The notes: generated by a model from the sequence alone, not told the origin. Positions 46,754 through 56,969 are shown, numbered from the stretch's first letter. The stretch is DNA of 64,000 nt from Stappia indica (GCF_009789575.1 NZ_CP046908.1:496001-560000), one strand, 5' to 3'. Translations and numbers: made by a program.

Positions 46754-48089
46754 GCGGCAGCAAGGCCTTCATGTCCGGCCCGTGCTCCTCGCCCGTCAGC
46801 GCCTTGCGCAGCGGCAGGAACAACCCCCGCCCCTTGCGGCCCGTCCGCGCCTTCAATGCACCCGTCCAGGTGCCCCAGGTCGTCTCGTCGTAAGGCTCGG
46901 GCGGCAGCAGCTCCGTCGCCTCGCGAAGGAACGCACGGTCTTCCTCGGCCACGGGCAGCGGCTCGGGCGCGGTCACGGCGCGCCACCAGCGCGCGGCATC
47001 CGCCACCGTCTCGCAATTCTCGCGCACCGCCAGCCAGAAGGCCTCGCCCCCCGGCTGCGCATCGCCAACGCCCATGGCTGACAACCGCTCGGCAACGTCG
47101 GCATATGGCAGGGCATGCACCAGCTTCGCGTTGAGCGGCCGTAGCTCCTGCGGATCGAATTTGGCCGACGAACGCGACACGTCGGCAAGGTCGAAGACCT
47201 CCGCCAGCCGGGCCAGGCTCTCCGCCGGTTCCACCGCATGGCTGGTGCCTGTGAGAACGGCGAGCGAGGCGACCGCCATCGGCTCGAACCCCTCCTCGCG
47301 CAGCGAACGCAGCGACAGCGCGCCCTTGCGCTTCGAGAGGCCCTCGCCGGAAACCGTCGTCAGCAGGTTGTGATGCCCGAAGACCGGCGGGCTCGCATCC
47401 AGCGCCTCGAAGATGGCGATCTGCACGCCCGTGTTGGCGACATGGTCCTCGCCGCGGATGACATGGGTCACCCCGGCGGCGATGTCGTCGACGATGGACG
47501 GCAGCGTGTAGAGATAACTTCCGTCCTCGCGCACCAGCACCGGATCGGACAGGGAGGCGAGATCGATGCTCTGCGCCCCGCGGCACAGGTCGTCCCAGCT
47601 GCGCTCCACCCGCCGCGTGACGAAGGGATCGCCGTCGTGGTTCGGCAGCAGGAAGCGCCAGTGCGGCCGCCGTCCCTCCGCCTCCAGCCGGGCTCGCTCC
47701 TCATCACTGAGCTTCAGGGCCGCCCGGTCATAGACCGGCGGGCGTCCGAGCGCCCGCGCCCTTGCGCGCCGCCGCTCCAGCTCGTCCGCCGTCTCAAAGC
47801 AGGGATAGAGCAGCCCGGCCGCCTTGAGCTTTTCGGCCGCCGCATCGTAGAGCGGCAGCCGGTCCGACTGGCGGAAGCTCTCATGCGGCGCGATGCCGAG
47901 CCAGCCGAGATCCTCCGCGATCGCCGAGGCGAATTCCTCGGTCGAGCGCTCCTTGTCGGTGTCGTCGTAGCGCAGGATGAAGCGCCCCTCGCGGCGCAGC
48001 GCGAAGAGCCAGTTGATCAGCGCCGGACGGGCATTGCCGATATGCAGGAAGCCCGTGGGCGACGGGGCGAAGCGAACGGTGACGGTCAT
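46716..48089 (-). CDS. gltX: Glutamyl-tRNA synthetase (GluRS2-like)
   Basis: A 457-residue class I synthetase: [22 protein letters not shown] (HIGH as HIGN), [23 protein letters not shown], and a signature loop GLSKRKG in place of the usual KLSKR. An anticodon-binding region follows. Many alphaproteobacteria have two GluRS genes, and the GLSKRKG form resembles the second type, which may charge tRNA-Gln or be discriminating. The ATG at 48089 follows GAGGTGGCC; GTG 48095 is possible. The end overlaps the DUF2865 gene tail to tail by 38 bases. Confidence 0.92.
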   Translation of the reverse strand: MTVTVRFAPSPTGFLHIGNARPALINWLFALRREGRFILRYDDTDKERSTEEFASAIAEDLGWLGIAPHESFRQSDRLPLYDAAAEKLKAAGLLYPCFETADELERRRARARALGRPPVYDRAALKLSDEERARLEAEGRRPHWRFLLPNHDGDPFVTRRVERSWDDLCRGAQSIDLASLSDPVLVREDGSYLYTLPSIVDDIAAGVTHVIRGEDHVANTGVQIAIFEALDASPPVFGHHNLLTTVSGEGLSKRKGALSLRSLREEGFEPMAVASLAVLTGTSHAVEPAESLARLAEVFDLADVSRSSAKFDPQELRPLNAKLVHALPYADVAERLSAMGVGDAQPGGEAFWLAVRENCETVADAARWWRAVTAPEPLPVAEEDRAFLREATELLPPEPYDETTWGTWTGALKARTGRKGRGLFLPLRKALTGEEHGPDMKALLPLIGRRNSAARLS

Positions 48090-48098
48090 GGCCACCTC

Positions 48099-49346
48099 TT
48101 AGCCGGAAGCCGCACCCGTCGCAACGCTGCCCTCCGCCTGCCGCTGGCGCACATGGCGCGACACCAGCGTCAGCGCCAGCGCCGCCAGCAGGCAGTAGAG
48201 CGCCATGGCATAGACCTGCAGCGAATAGGCCACGCCGGCATCGATCAGATAGCCGGTCAGGCCCGGCCCCAGCGCCGAGGCGAAGACCATCATCGCCACC
48301 GTCACCGAGCGGATCGAGCCGAGGTGCCGCGCACCATAGATCTCCGGCCACAGGGCGCCGAACAGGGTCGAGCTGAAGCCGTAGCTGATGCCGAGCAGCG
48401 CCATGAAACCGAAGGCGGCGAAGGGATGCGTGACCGCGCCCAGCAGCACGCAGGCGAGCCCCAGCGGCAGCAGGAAGGTCGGCAGCAGCCGCAGCGCGGT
48501 CACCTTGTCCACCAGATAGCCGGCCAGCAGCGCGCAGCTGATCGTCATCGCCGACATGGCCATGAAGGCGGAGGCGAACATCTCCATCGACCAGCCGCGC
48601 AGCTCCACCAGGTAGACCTGATGGAAGAAGATCGTCGTCCCGATGAAGGGCGGCGCCAGCGTGCCGGCGGAAATGATCCAATAGGCCGGATCGCGCAGCA
48701 CTTCGCCGCGGGTCCATTGCCGTTGAACGATGGGCCGCTCATCCGTGTGGATGGTGCCGCGCGGCACCCGCTCCACCTTCAGCAGCAGGAGCAGCGCCGG
48801 CAGCGCCACCAGCACCAGCACGCCAACGCCGAGCCACCACGTGCCGCGCCAGCCCAGCAGGCCGGCCAGCGTCACGAAGACCAGCGGCAGGCTCGCCTCG
48901 CCGCACTGGATGCCGAGCGAGGCGATGGAGACGGCACGGCCGCGCTGCGCGTCGTACCAGCGGCCCATCGCGGTCATCGCCACATGGGTCATCATGCCCT
49001 GGCCGAACAGGCGCAGCCCGTAGAGCACCACGAACAGCATGGCGACCGAGGAGACGCTGGCCATGCCGGCGGTGAACAGGGCGAGCGCGGCCACCACGCC
49101 GCCGGAGACCAGCGCCAACGGGAAGCGGTCGACCGCCTTGCCGACGAAGGTCAGCGACAGCGCCGAGCACAGCGTCGCGGCCATGTAGAGCCCGCCGAAC
49201 GCGCCGTGGCTCAGCCCGAACTCGGCCCTCAGGTCGCCTGCGACCAGCGAGATGAAGTAGGTCTGCCCGAAGCTGGAGAAGAAGGTCAGAAGCAGCCCGG
49301 CGCCGAGCCATCGGAGGTTGTCGCGCAGGAAGGTGAAGAAGGGCAT
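48099..49346 (-). CDS. MFS transporter
   Basis: A 415-residue, 12-helix transporter beginning MPFFTFLRDNLRWLGAGLLL. The loop 2-3 motif is FVGKAVDRFPLAL, a variant of GxLxDRxGRR, and the central loop is about residues 185-215. ALPALLLLLKVERVP and LGLSYGFSSTLFGALWPEI-like features recall oxalate/formate-type or monocarboxylate MFS, but the substrate is unknown. The ATG at 49344-49346 is chosen, since upstream in-frame residues are not membrane-like. gltX lies just downstream (10 bases). Confidence 0.85.
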   Translation of the reverse strand: MPFFTFLRDNLRWLGAGLLLTFFSSFGQTYFISLVAGDLRAEFGLSHGAFGGLYMAATLCSALSLTFVGKAVDRFPLALVSGGVVAALALFTAGMASVSSVAMLFVVLYGLRLFGQGMMTHVAMTAMGRWYDAQRGRAVSIASLGIQCGEASLPLVFVTLAGLLGWRGTWWLGVGVLVLVALPALLLLLKVERVPRGTIHTDERPIVQRQWTRGEVLRDPAYWIISAGTLAPPFIGTTIFFHQVYLVELRGWSMEMFASAFMAMSAMTISCALLAGYLVDKVTALRLLPTFLLPLGLACVLLGAVTHPFAAFGFMALLGISYGFSSTLFGALWPEIYGARHLGSIRSVTVAMMVFASALGPGLTGYLIDAGVAYSLQVYAMALYCLLAALALTLVSRHVRQRQAEGSVATGAASG

Positions 49347-49560
49347 GGCAGCATCCGCGGCAAAGGTGGCACGTCCGCAGGCCGGCAAGCCCGTGCCCGC
49401 GGCAAGCCGGAACATGGCGCGAGGCGAAGGGCGGTGCGACCGCAGGTCGATCAGGTGGAGCGCAGGCCGGCGGCACCGGTCGCAGGACCAGGAAAGAGCC
49501 GTCAGGATAGAGAAACTTCGCTCCCGGCGAAAGAGATCGTCCTTTCCGACAATGCCCGTC

Positions 49561-50769
49561 TCAGACCGCTGCGGTTTCCGCCGGCCGCCTCCATGCCAGA
49601 ACGGCGAGCCAGGCGAGCGCCGCCAGCGCCAGCATCGCCAGCCCCGAGGCGTAGAGCACGACGCCCGCCACACCGGCGCTGTCCAGCACCATCGTCACCA
49701 GCAGCGGACCTGCCGCCATCGCCACATTGCTCGGCAAGGACAGGTCGGCCGCCGCCCGCGCATAGCGGCTTGCGGAAAAGAAGCTGAGCGGCAGCAGCGC
49801 CCTCGTCAGCGCCGAAATGCCCGATCCGAACCCGTAGAACGCGATGAACAGATAGAGCAGCGAGGCCTGCCCGTCGGCGAGGAGCAGCAGCAGGGGCGAG
49901 CCCACCAGCAACGCGGCGGCAATGAGGCCCGAGGTCAGCGGCGTCGCAAACCGCCCCGCCAGGATGTCGGCGAGCCGCGCCGTGATGCCGAGCACCGAGC
50001 GCAGTGCGCCGAGTTCCAGGGCCAGCGCCGGCGAGGCGCCCGACATCTGCAGCAGGGCGATCAGCGAGGGCGCAAGCCCCGTCGTCACCAGGCTGAAGAC
50101 AATGGAGGCCAGCGCGATCAGCAGGAAGGCAAGACGCGCCTGCGCCTGCGTCAGCCGCAAGGGCTCCACCGCAGCGGCCGCAGCCCGTGCGGCGGCGCCG
50201 TCTCCGCCGCGCGGCGACGGGAGGGCGAAGAGATAGAGCGGGCACAGCGCTGCTTGCGTACCGGCCGCCGCCAGCATCGCCATGCGCCAGCCGATCGCCC
50301 CTTCCAGCAGGCTCCATAGCGGCCAGGCAACGGCGGCCGACAGGCCGGTGAAGATCATCAGGATGCCGATGGAGCGCCGGGCGCCCGCCCCTTCCCGCTC
50401 GACCACCGCCGCATTGCACGGCACGGTCAGACCGAGCGCGCCGCCGATCCCCATCACCAGCCAGGCGGCGTAGTAGAGCACAACGCCCTGCGCCAGGCTC
50501 ATGGCGAGAAGCCCCGCCGCCATGGTCGCAGCGCCCGCCGCCAGCACCTTTGCTGCGCCATGCCGCTCGATCAGCCGCCCGGTCCAGGGGCCGGCGAACC
50601 CGCCCAGAAGCATCATCGCCGTCAGCCCGCCGAAGGCGAGCGCGTTCGACATCCCGAGCTCGGCGGCGATCTGCCGCCCCAGCACGCCGGGCATGTCGAA
50701 GGTCGTCCCCCAACCGACGATCTGGCCGGCGGCAAGGATGGCGACCAGGCGGAGCCTGTCGAGACGCAT
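49561..50769 (-). CDS. MFS transporter
   Basis: A 402-residue, 12-helix transporter. It opens MRLDRLRLVAILAAGQIVGW and has the loop 2-3 motif GPWTGRLIERHGAAKVL. The central loop is Ala-rich (RAAAAAVEP), and a second motif lies in RLADILAGRF. It is a different subfamily from its neighbour downstream, though both are on the same strand with a gap of about 215 bases. The substrate is unknown. Confidence 0.85.
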   Translation of the reverse strand: MRLDRLRLVAILAAGQIVGWGTTFDMPGVLGRQIAAELGMSNALAFGGLTAMMLLGGFAGPWTGRLIERHGAAKVLAAGAATMAAGLLAMSLAQGVVLYYAAWLVMGIGGALGLTVPCNAAVVEREGAGARRSIGILMIFTGLSAAVAWPLWSLLEGAIGWRMAMLAAAGTQAALCPLYLFALPSPRGGDGAAARAAAAAVEPLRLTQAQARLAFLLIALASIVFSLVTTGLAPSLIALLQMSGASPALALELGALRSVLGITARLADILAGRFATPLTSGLIAAALLVGSPLLLLLADGQASLLYLFIAFYGFGSGISALTRALLPLSFFSASRYARAAADLSLPSNVAMAAGPLLVTMVLDSAGVAGVVLYASGLAMLALAALAWLAVLAWRRPAETAAV

Positions 50770-50844
50770 GATCCCTCGCGCGAGGGCTCGGGTGGCGGGA
50801 ACGACGGCGGCCCGGTCCGGGCGGCCGCCGCCAAGAGACGCGGC

Positions 50845-52557
50845 CTAGCTGCGGTCGCGGAAGCGGTTGGTGATCGGGTAGCGGCGGTCGCGGCCGAAAT
50901 TCTTGCGGGTGATCTTCACGCCCGGCGCCGACTGCCGGCGCTTGTATTCGGCGATGTAGAGCAGGTGCTCGATGCGGTGGATCAGCTCGCGGTCATGGCC
51001 GCGCGCCTCGATATCGCCCACCGACATCTCGTTCTCCACCAGGCACTCGAGAATATCGTCGAGCACGTCGTAGGGCGGCAGCGAATCCTGGTCCGTCTGG
51101 TTCTCGCGCAGCTCCGCGGTCGGCACCTTGTCGATGATGTTGACGGGGATGACCTCGCCCGCGGGGCCGAGCAACCCGTCCGGCCGGTTGCCATTGCGCC
51201 AGGCGGCGAGCCGATAGACCTGCGTCTTGTAGAGATCCTTGATCGGGTTGAAGCCGCCATTCATGTCGCCATAGAGCGTCGCATAGCCGACGGACATTTC
51301 CGACTTGTTGCCCGTGGTCGCGACCATGGCACCGAACTTGTTGGAGATCGCCATCAGGATCGTGCCGCGCGCGCGCGACTGCAGGTTCTCTTCGGTCACG
51401 CCGCTTTCGGTGCCGGCGAACAGGCCGGACAGCGCCTCGGCAAAGCCCTCCACAGCCGGGGCGATGGCCACCGTGTCGTAGCGCACGCCGAGCGCCTTCG
51501 CGCAGGCCTCGGCGTCCTTGAGGCTTTCGGCCGACGTGTAGCGATAGGGCAGCATCACGCAGTGCACCTTGTCGGCTCCCAGCGCATCGACCGCCATCGC
51601 CGCCACCACGGCGCTGTCGATGCCGCCGGACATGCCCAGCACCACGCCCGGGAAGCGGTTCTTGTTCACATAGTCACGAAAGCCGAGGACGCAGGCCTGC
51701 CAGCGCGCCGCATCGATGTCCGGCAGCTCGGCCTTCGGCCCGCTCTCGCAGACCCAGCCGTCCTCCGCATCGCGGCGCCAGTCGGTGATCGCGATCTCCT
51801 CGACGAACTCGCCCATCTGGAAGGCAAGGCGCCGGTCGGCCTGCAGCGCGAAGGACGCGCCGTCGAACACCAGTTCGTCCTGGCCACCGAGCTGGTTGCA
51901 ATAGACCAGCGGCAGGCCCGTCTCGACCACGCGCTGGACCATCACCTGCAGCCGCACCTCGGGCTTGCCGGCATGGAAGGGCGAGCCGTTCGGCACCAGC
52001 AGCAGCTCCGCTCCGGTCTCCTCCAGGCACTCACACACTTCCTCGGTCCACGCATCCTCGCAGACCGGCAGGCCGAGGCGGATGCCGCGAAAGCCGACCG
52101 GTCCCGGCAAGGGGCCTGACTGGAACACGCGCTTTTCGTCGAACTCGCCGTAATTCGGCAGGTCGTACTTGAACCGAACGCCCTCGATGCGCCCGCCGTC
52201 GACCAGCGCCACGGCATTGTGCAGCTTGTCGCCCTCGCGCCAGGGCAGGCCGATCACCACGCCCGGCCCGCCATCGGCGGTCTCCGCCACCAGCTCGTCC
52301 AGCGCCGCCCGGCAAGAGGCCACGAAGGCAGGCTTCAGCACCAGATCCTCCGGCGGATAGCCGGACAGGAACAGCTCCGACAGCAGCAGCAGATCGGCCC
52401 CGCCGGCGGCAGCTTGCGCACGGGCGCGGCGCGCCAGCGCCAGGTTGCCCTCCACGTCGCCGACAGTCGGGTTCATCTGGACCACCGCCAGCCGCAGCCT
52501 GTCGGCAGGGCCGGAAGAGCCGGTTTTCAGGGAGGATTCGGTCGGTGTCGCGCTCAT
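50845..52557 (-). CDS. nadE: NAD+ synthase, glutamine-dependent
   Basis: Amidates nicotinic acid adenine dinucleotide to NAD+ using glutamine. The 570-residue product has an N-terminal nitrilase-like glutaminase with Glu in LLLLSELFLSGYPPEDL, Lys in VRFKYDLPNYGEFDE and the nucleophile Cys in GLPVCEDAW. The C-terminal synthetase has the P-loop VVLGMSGGIDSAVVAA and TTGNKSEMSVGYATLYGDM. The ATG at 52555-52557 is used. It follows the orphan receiver gene on the same strand, 96 bases downstream of that stop. Confidence 0.96.
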   Translation of the reverse strand: MSATPTESSLKTGSSGPADRLRLAVVQMNPTVGDVEGNLALARRARAQAAAGGADLLLLSELFLSGYPPEDLVLKPAFVASCRAALDELVAETADGGPGVVIGLPWREGDKLHNAVALVDGGRIEGVRFKYDLPNYGEFDEKRVFQSGPLPGPVGFRGIRLGLPVCEDAWTEEVCECLEETGAELLLVPNGSPFHAGKPEVRLQVMVQRVVETGLPLVYCNQLGGQDELVFDGASFALQADRRLAFQMGEFVEEIAITDWRRDAEDGWVCESGPKAELPDIDAARWQACVLGFRDYVNKNRFPGVVLGMSGGIDSAVVAAMAVDALGADKVHCVMLPYRYTSAESLKDAEACAKALGVRYDTVAIAPAVEGFAEALSGLFAGTESGVTEENLQSRARGTILMAISNKFGAMVATTGNKSEMSVGYATLYGDMNGGFNPIKDLYKTQVYRLAAWRNGNRPDGLLGPAGEVIPVNIIDKVPTAELRENQTDQDSLPPYDVLDDILECLVENEMSVGDIEARGHDRELIHRIEHLLYIAEYKRRQSAPGVKITRKNFGRDRRYPITNRFRDRS

Positions 52558-52653
52558 GGAAACGGGTGTAGCCCGGCCCTTGCGCTTGCGCAATCGGCGA
52601 GAGCGCATGGGCGGTGCGCGTCTCCGCCCTTCCCTCCGTGGGACATCGGATCG

Positions 52654-53190
52654 TCAGAGGTAGAAGGTGCCCTGCCCGCCTGCCCCGCCTTGCTGCTTGA
52701 GCGCTGCAGCCGCCACTTCCGGCGCCGGCATCGCCGACGGCGCGTAGCTGCCTCTTGGAGCCGGCCGCAGGCGGTCGCTCGCACGCACGAACGGCCGGTG
52801 CTCCGTCAGCACCCGTTGCAGGCGCTGGTAGAGCATGGCCGGCGAGACTGGCTTTGCCAGGAATTCGTGAATGCCGAGTTCGACCGCCTTGAGAACCACC
52901 GGCTTGCGCGCATCCGCGCTGACCATGATCACCGGCGTGGTCGCCACGCCCGCATCCGTGTCCCCGCGCAGGATCGACAGAAACTCGGCGCCGTTGAGCG
53001 GAGACATCACCCAGTCGCAGATCACGATGTCGGGCTTGCGCTCCAGCGTCGCGGCCAGTCCGTCCGCCCCATCCGTTGCATCCGAGATGCGACGGATGCC
53101 GAACCCGTTCAGGATCGCCCTGAACAGGCTGCGCATATGCGAATTGTCGTCGATGACCAGCACCGACACAGCTGAAAGATCGAGCACCAT
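52654..53190 (-). CDS. Single-domain response regulator (CheY-like receiver with tail)
   Basis: A 178-residue protein. Receiver residues are Asp14/Asp15 in LVIDDN, phospho-acceptor Asp59 in IVICDW, Ser90 in IMVSADA and Lys112 in FLAKPVSP. The start MVLDLSAVSVLVIDDNSHMR and the ending RPFVRAS match a widespread alphaproteobacterial receiver family that usually ends in a short FGPDRR-type tail. Here that is replaced by a 40-residue Ala/Pro/Gly-rich tail ending GGAGGQGTFYL. There is no output domain and no kinase gene nearby, so it probably acts by protein contact. Confidence 0.87.
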   Translation of the reverse strand: MVLDLSAVSVLVIDDNSHMRSLFRAILNGFGIRRISDATDGADGLAATLERKPDIVICDWVMSPLNGAEFLSILRGDTDAGVATTPVIMVSADARKPVVLKAVELGIHEFLAKPVSPAMLYQRLQRVLTEHRPFVRASDRLRPAPRGSYAPSAMPAPEVAAAALKQQGGAGGQGTFYL

Positions 53191-53240
53191 GCCGTTCGGT
53201 TCCCTCCCGATTGGCTCATACTTACAAATATACGGAATCC

Positions 53241-53261
53241 GGAAATATTTCCTTACGTAAG
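53241..53261. promoter_or_regulatory. Two adjacent palindromes before the receiver gene
   Basis: GGAAATATTTCC (53241-53252) directly adjoins TTACGTAA (53253-53260); with one shared C the latter extends to CTTACGTAAG (53252-53261). They lie 50-70 bases upstream of the receiver gene start, in an A+T-rich stretch. Candidate operator or promoter sites. Confidence 0.45.
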
Positions 53262-53371
53262 CTTTGGCCGGAACGGCCGGCCGCCGGTCCGCCCTGCGGC
53301 CGGCGCGCGACCCATACCCCGCAACACCTTTCGGGAAACCTACCGCACGGCGCGCGGCGGCGGAAAAACGG

Positions 53372-53402
53372 AAAACGCCGCCGGGGGGGGACCCGGCGGC
53401 GT
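53372..53402 (-). terminator. Rho-independent terminator of the DAHP synthase gene
   Basis: A perfect 11-bp stem (53375-53385 with 53392-53402) lies 37 bases after the aroG-type gene stop. On the minus strand it is followed by TTTTCCGTTTTT. Confidence 0.85.
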
Positions 53403-53438
53403 CGATAACAATTGCGCGTGGCGGTAGAGCGCAGCGAC

Positions 53439-54824
53439 TCAGGCGATGGCCGCCTCGCGTTCCGGACTGCCGCGCTGGTCGCGCTCCTTGCGGACGTTCT
53501 CGGCCACCATGAAGGCGAGCTCGATCGCCTGCTCGGCGTTGAGGCGCGGATCGCAATAGGTGTGGTAGCGGTCGGCAAGATCCTCGGCCGTCAGCGCCCG
53601 GGCACCGCCCGTGCACTCGGTGACGTTCTTGCCGGTCATCTCCACATGGATGCCGCCGGCATAGGTGCCTTCCGCCCGGTGCACCGCGAAGAAGGCCTCG
53701 ACCTCCCGCATGATGCGGTCGAACGGGCGCGTCTTGTAGCCACCGGCGGTGATCGTGTTGCCATGCATGGGATCGCAGGACCACACCACCTTCTTGCCCT
53801 CGCGCTCCACGGCACGCACCAGCTGCGGCAGGTGCTCGAACACCTTGTCCGCGCCGAAACGGCAGATCAGGGTCAGCCGGCCGGCCTCATTCGCCGGGTT
53901 CAGCGTATCGATGAGCTGCAGCAGCTCGTCGGCCTTGAGGCTCGGGCCGCACTTGAGGCCGATCGGGTTCTTGATGCCGCGGAAGAACTCGACATGGGCA
54001 TGGTCGGGCTGGCGGGTGCGGTCGCCGATCCACAGCATGTGGCCGGAGGTCGCGTACCAGTCTCCCGACGTGCTGTCGACACGGGTCATCGCCTGCTCGT
54101 AGCCCAGCAGCAGGGCCTCGTGGCTGGTGAAGAAATCGGTCGACCGCAGCTGCGGCGCGCTGTCGGGATCGATGCCGCAGGCCCGCATGAAATCCAGGCT
54201 CTCGGAGATGCGGTCCGCCAGCGCCTGGTAGCGGTGGCTCTGCGGGCTGTCCTTGACGAAGGACAGCATCCAGCGATGCACGTGGTCGAGATTGGCGAAG
54301 CCGCCCTGCGCGAAGGCGCGCAGAAGGTTCAGCGTCGCGGCCGACTGGCGGTAGGCCATGACCTGGCGCTGCGGATCCGGCTCGCGGGATTCCGGCGTGA
54401 AGGCGATGTCGTTGACGATGTCGCCGCGGTAGCTCGGCAGCTCCACGTCGCCCTGCTTCTCCATCGGCGAGGAGCGCGGCTTGGCGAACTGGCCGGCGAT
54501 GCGGCCGACCTTCACCACCGGCTGCGCCGAGGCATAGGTGAGCACGACGGCCATCTGCAGGAAGACGCGGAAGAAATCGCGGATGTGGTCCGCGTGGTGC
54601 TCCGCAAAGCTCTCCGCACAATCACCGCCCTGGAGCAGGAAGCCGCGTCCTTCGGCCACTTCGGCGAGCTGGGTCTTCAGCTTTCTCGCCTCACCTGCAA
54701 AAACGAGCGGCGGAAAGTCGGACAGGCGGCGCTCCACTTCCGCGAGCGCGTCCGCGTCGCGATACTCGGGCACCTGCACGATCGGCATCGACCGCCAGCT
54801 ATCCGGTGTCCAGTTCTGCGCCAT
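53439..54824 (-). CDS. 3-Deoxy-7-phosphoheptulonate synthase, class II
   Basis: First step of the shikimate pathway: phosphoenolpyruvate plus erythrose 4-phosphate gives DAHP. The 461-residue product is the plant/actinobacterial class II (AroAII) type: [21 protein letters not shown] with the metal-binding Cys, [38 protein letters not shown], and [17 protein letters not shown]. It is unrelated in sequence to E. coli AroG/F/H. It stands alone with its own terminator. Confidence 0.95.
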   Translation of the reverse strand: MAQNWTPDSWRSMPIVQVPEYRDADALAEVERRLSDFPPLVFAGEARKLKTQLAEVAEGRGFLLQGGDCAESFAEHHADHIRDFFRVFLQMAVVLTYASAQPVVKVGRIAGQFAKPRSSPMEKQGDVELPSYRGDIVNDIAFTPESREPDPQRQVMAYRQSAATLNLLRAFAQGGFANLDHVHRWMLSFVKDSPQSHRYQALADRISESLDFMRACGIDPDSAPQLRSTDFFTSHEALLLGYEQAMTRVDSTSGDWYATSGHMLWIGDRTRQPDHAHVEFFRGIKNPIGLKCGPSLKADELLQLIDTLNPANEAGRLTLICRFGADKVFEHLPQLVRAVEREGKKVVWSCDPMHGNTITAGGYKTRPFDRIMREVEAFFAVHRAEGTYAGGIHVEMTGKNVTECTGGARALTAEDLADRYHTYCDPRLNAEQAIELAFMVAENVRKERDQRGSPEREAAIA

Positions 54825-55013
54825 TGTTCCAACTCCGTATAAACGACCTTCGGCAAGATCTTGTGCCTGCAGGCATCCGCTCCGGTTGCGTGTTTCGTTT
54901 GTCCCCCCTTTGCCCGTTCGGATGTTGCGCGGGCAGCGGGTGCCGGGGGTTATACACGCGGCAGAGGGGCGAGGCCACAGATAACGTCGCAGCGAGGCAC
55001 GAGCCTGCGCGCC

Positions 55014-55613
55014 TCAGCCCTTGATGTAGCGCAGGCCAGTTGTGGCCAGCAGGCCGTCGAACAGCGCCAGCAGCCCGGCATCCAGCACCTGCGCACGCGG
55101 GTAGCGCGGCGCGCTGCGGTCGGCCAGCATCGGAGCGTCCCAGCCGTCCGTCGTCTCGATGAAGTGGCGCACACCCTCCTCGCCCCAGAAGGCGTGAAAG
55201 CCCGCCAGCACGCAGTCGACATAGCTCTGCAGGATCGGATGATCGTCGTCGCCCGGCCGGCGGATCTCGCTGTCCGCCTCGTAGAGAAAGGCGCCCGCCG
55301 CGCCCGCAGACCCGTCGCCGTCGCGGCGGAAGGACGGGCCGATCCCGTCGATCCGGCGATAGCGCCGCTCGCGCGCGTCGAGCTCGGCCAACCGCTCGGC
55401 CGGCTCGCTCACCATCACCCCGCGGATTGCCGTATCCTCCGCCCGGCGCACCGTAAGCGTGCAGACCTTCGGCAGGTTCTCCGCACCCACCGGGCGCCAC
55501 CAGGCGCGCCATTCGCGGCGCCAGCCGGCGAGCGTCCCGGCCTCCGCCACCGCCTGCGGCCCGAGCGTGCGCGTGTTGACGAGCGATCCGTAACCGAAAT
55601 ACGTGATGGTCAT
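55014..55613 (-). CDS. Gamma-glutamylcyclotransferase-like protein
   Basis: A 199-residue protein beginning MTITYFGYGSLVNTRTLG. FGYGSLVN is the substrate-binding loop of the GGCT/AIG2 fold. RRYRRIDGIGP and QSYVDCVLAGFHAFWGEEGV continue the bacterial form. Related enzymes release 5-oxoproline from gamma-glutamyl compounds, but the substrate here is unknown, and I could not confirm the catalytic Glu by eye. Start ATG 55613. It is divergent from the class V aminotransferase gene, with 96 bases between them. Confidence 0.8.
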   Translation of the reverse strand: MTITYFGYGSLVNTRTLGPQAVAEAGTLAGWRREWRAWWRPVGAENLPKVCTLTVRRAEDTAIRGVMVSEPAERLAELDARERRYRRIDGIGPSFRRDGDGSAGAAGAFLYEADSEIRRPGDDDHPILQSYVDCVLAGFHAFWGEEGVRHFIETTDGWDAPMLADRSAPRYPRAQVLDAGLLALFDGLLATTGLRYIKG

Positions 55614-55709
55614 GCCGTGCGTTCCCGTAAGCTGCAATCCAGCGGCGGTGGGACCGTCCGGCCCCCGCCTTTTCCGTCCATCTCTCCTGCCTAGAGGATC
55701 GCCCCGCCC

Positions 55710-56918
55710 ATGACCACCATCCCCCGCGCGCAATCTTCCAGCTGGACCGATGCCGACACCGCCCGCCTGCGCACCGATACGCCCGCAGCCAGCCGCCTCG
55801 TTCATTTCAACAATGCCGGCGCCAGCCTGCCGCCCGCCCCGGTCCTGGCCGCCGTCAAGGCGCATCTCGATCTCGAGGCGGATATCGGCGGCTACGAGGC
55901 CGCCGACCGGGCCGCCCATGCGGTCGCCGATTTCTACCCGGCCGTCGCCGCGCTCTTGGGCGCTGCCCCGCACGAGATCGCCTATGTCGAGAACGCCACC
56001 CGCGCCTGGGACATGGCCTTCTACTCGATCCCCTTTCGCCCCGGCGACCGGGTGATCACCGGCCGCGCCGAGTATGTCTCCAACTATGTCGCGCTGCTGC
56101 AGATGAAGGCCCGCGCCGGCATCGAGATCGACCTGATCGACGACGACGCGAGCGGTCAGATCGACCTGAAGGCGCTGGAGGCGGCGATCACCCCGAAGAC
56201 CCGGCTGATCGCCCTCACCCATGTCCCGACCTTCGGCGGCCTCGTCAATCCGGCCGAGGAGGTCGGTGCCATCGCCCGCCGTCACGGACTGCTCTACCTT
56301 CTGGATGCCTGCCAGTCCGCCGGCCAGATCGCCCTCGACGTCACCCGGATCGGCTGCCACATGCTCTCCGGCACCGGGCGCAAGTATCTGCGCGGGCCGC
56401 GCGGCACCGGCTTCCTCTATGTCTCGGACGCGGTGCTCGACCAGCTGGAGCCGGCCTTCATCGACCTGGAATCGACCGAGTGGCTTGATGCCGACAGCTA
56501 CCGCCTCGTCGAGGGCGCCCGCCGTTTCGAGAACTGGGAGCGCTATTTCGCCGGCCAGATCGGCCTCGGCGTCGCCGTGCGCTATGCGTTGGAGACCGGG
56601 CCGCAGCGGCTGGAGGACCGCATCTCGGCGCTCGCCGCGCTGCTGCGGGCCGAGCTCGGCAAGCTTCCCGGCATCGCCGTGCACGACCGGGGACAGCGCA
56701 AATGCGGCATCGTCACGCTGACGGTGGACGGCGAAAGCCCGGTGGAGACGCGCGCACGCCTTACGGCGACGGGCATCAACACCTCGGTCTCCTCCGCCTC
56801 CTCCGCGCGCATCGACCTGCCGCAGCGCGGCCTCGACGCGGTCCTGCGCGCCTCGCTCCACGCCTACAACACGGAAGTGGAGATCGAGACCCTGCTGAAG
56901 GCCCTGCGGGACGCTTGA
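55710..56918 (+). CDS. Class V aminotransferase / desulfurase-like PLP enzyme
   Basis: A 402-residue PLP-dependent protein: [40 protein letters not shown], and the PLP lysine in [19 protein letters not shown]. The RKYLRGPRG context is like EgtE / isopenicillin N epimerase-type members, not SufS. No conserved cysteine for desulfuration is evident near the C-terminus. The reaction is unknown; an ergothioneine C-S lyase role is possible, but no egtB or egtD gene is present here. It is divergent from a gamma-glutamylcyclotransferase-like gene, which may hint at thiol metabolism. Confidence 0.78.
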   Translation: MTTIPRAQSSSWTDADTARLRTDTPAASRLVHFNNAGASLPPAPVLAAVKAHLDLEADIGGYEAADRAAHAVADFYPAVAALLGAAPHEIAYVENATRAWDMAFYSIPFRPGDRVITGRAEYVSNYVALLQMKARAGIEIDLIDDDASGQIDLKALEAAITPKTRLIALTHVPTFGGLVNPAEEVGAIARRHGLLYLLDACQSAGQIALDVTRIGCHMLSGTGRKYLRGPRGTGFLYVSDAVLDQLEPAFIDLESTEWLDADSYRLVEGARRFENWERYFAGQIGLGVAVRYALETGPQRLEDRISALAALLRAELGKLPGIAVHDRGQRKCGIVTLTVDGESPVETRARLTATGINTSVSSASSARIDLPQRGLDAVLRASLHAYNTEVEIETLLKALRDA

Positions 56919-56933
56919 GGCGAGCTGACATGA

Positions 56934-56969
56934 AAAACCCCGCCGGACGGTCGCGTCCGGCGGGGTTTT
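56934..56969. terminator. Bidirectional terminator between the aminotransferase and suf genes
   Basis: A perfect 15-bp stem (56934-56948 with 56955-56969) includes AAAA at one end and TTTT at the other. It can end the aminotransferase transcript and the suf operon. Confidence 0.93.

Noticed and set aside
52580-52593. TTGCGC-TT-GCGCAA dyad between the receiver gene and nadE
   Set aside because: Short, fully explained by chance in a GC-rich gap; no supporting context.
54825-55013. Attenuator leader peptide before the class II DAHP synthase
   Set aside because: No short frame with clustered aromatic codons followed by alternative hairpins was found.
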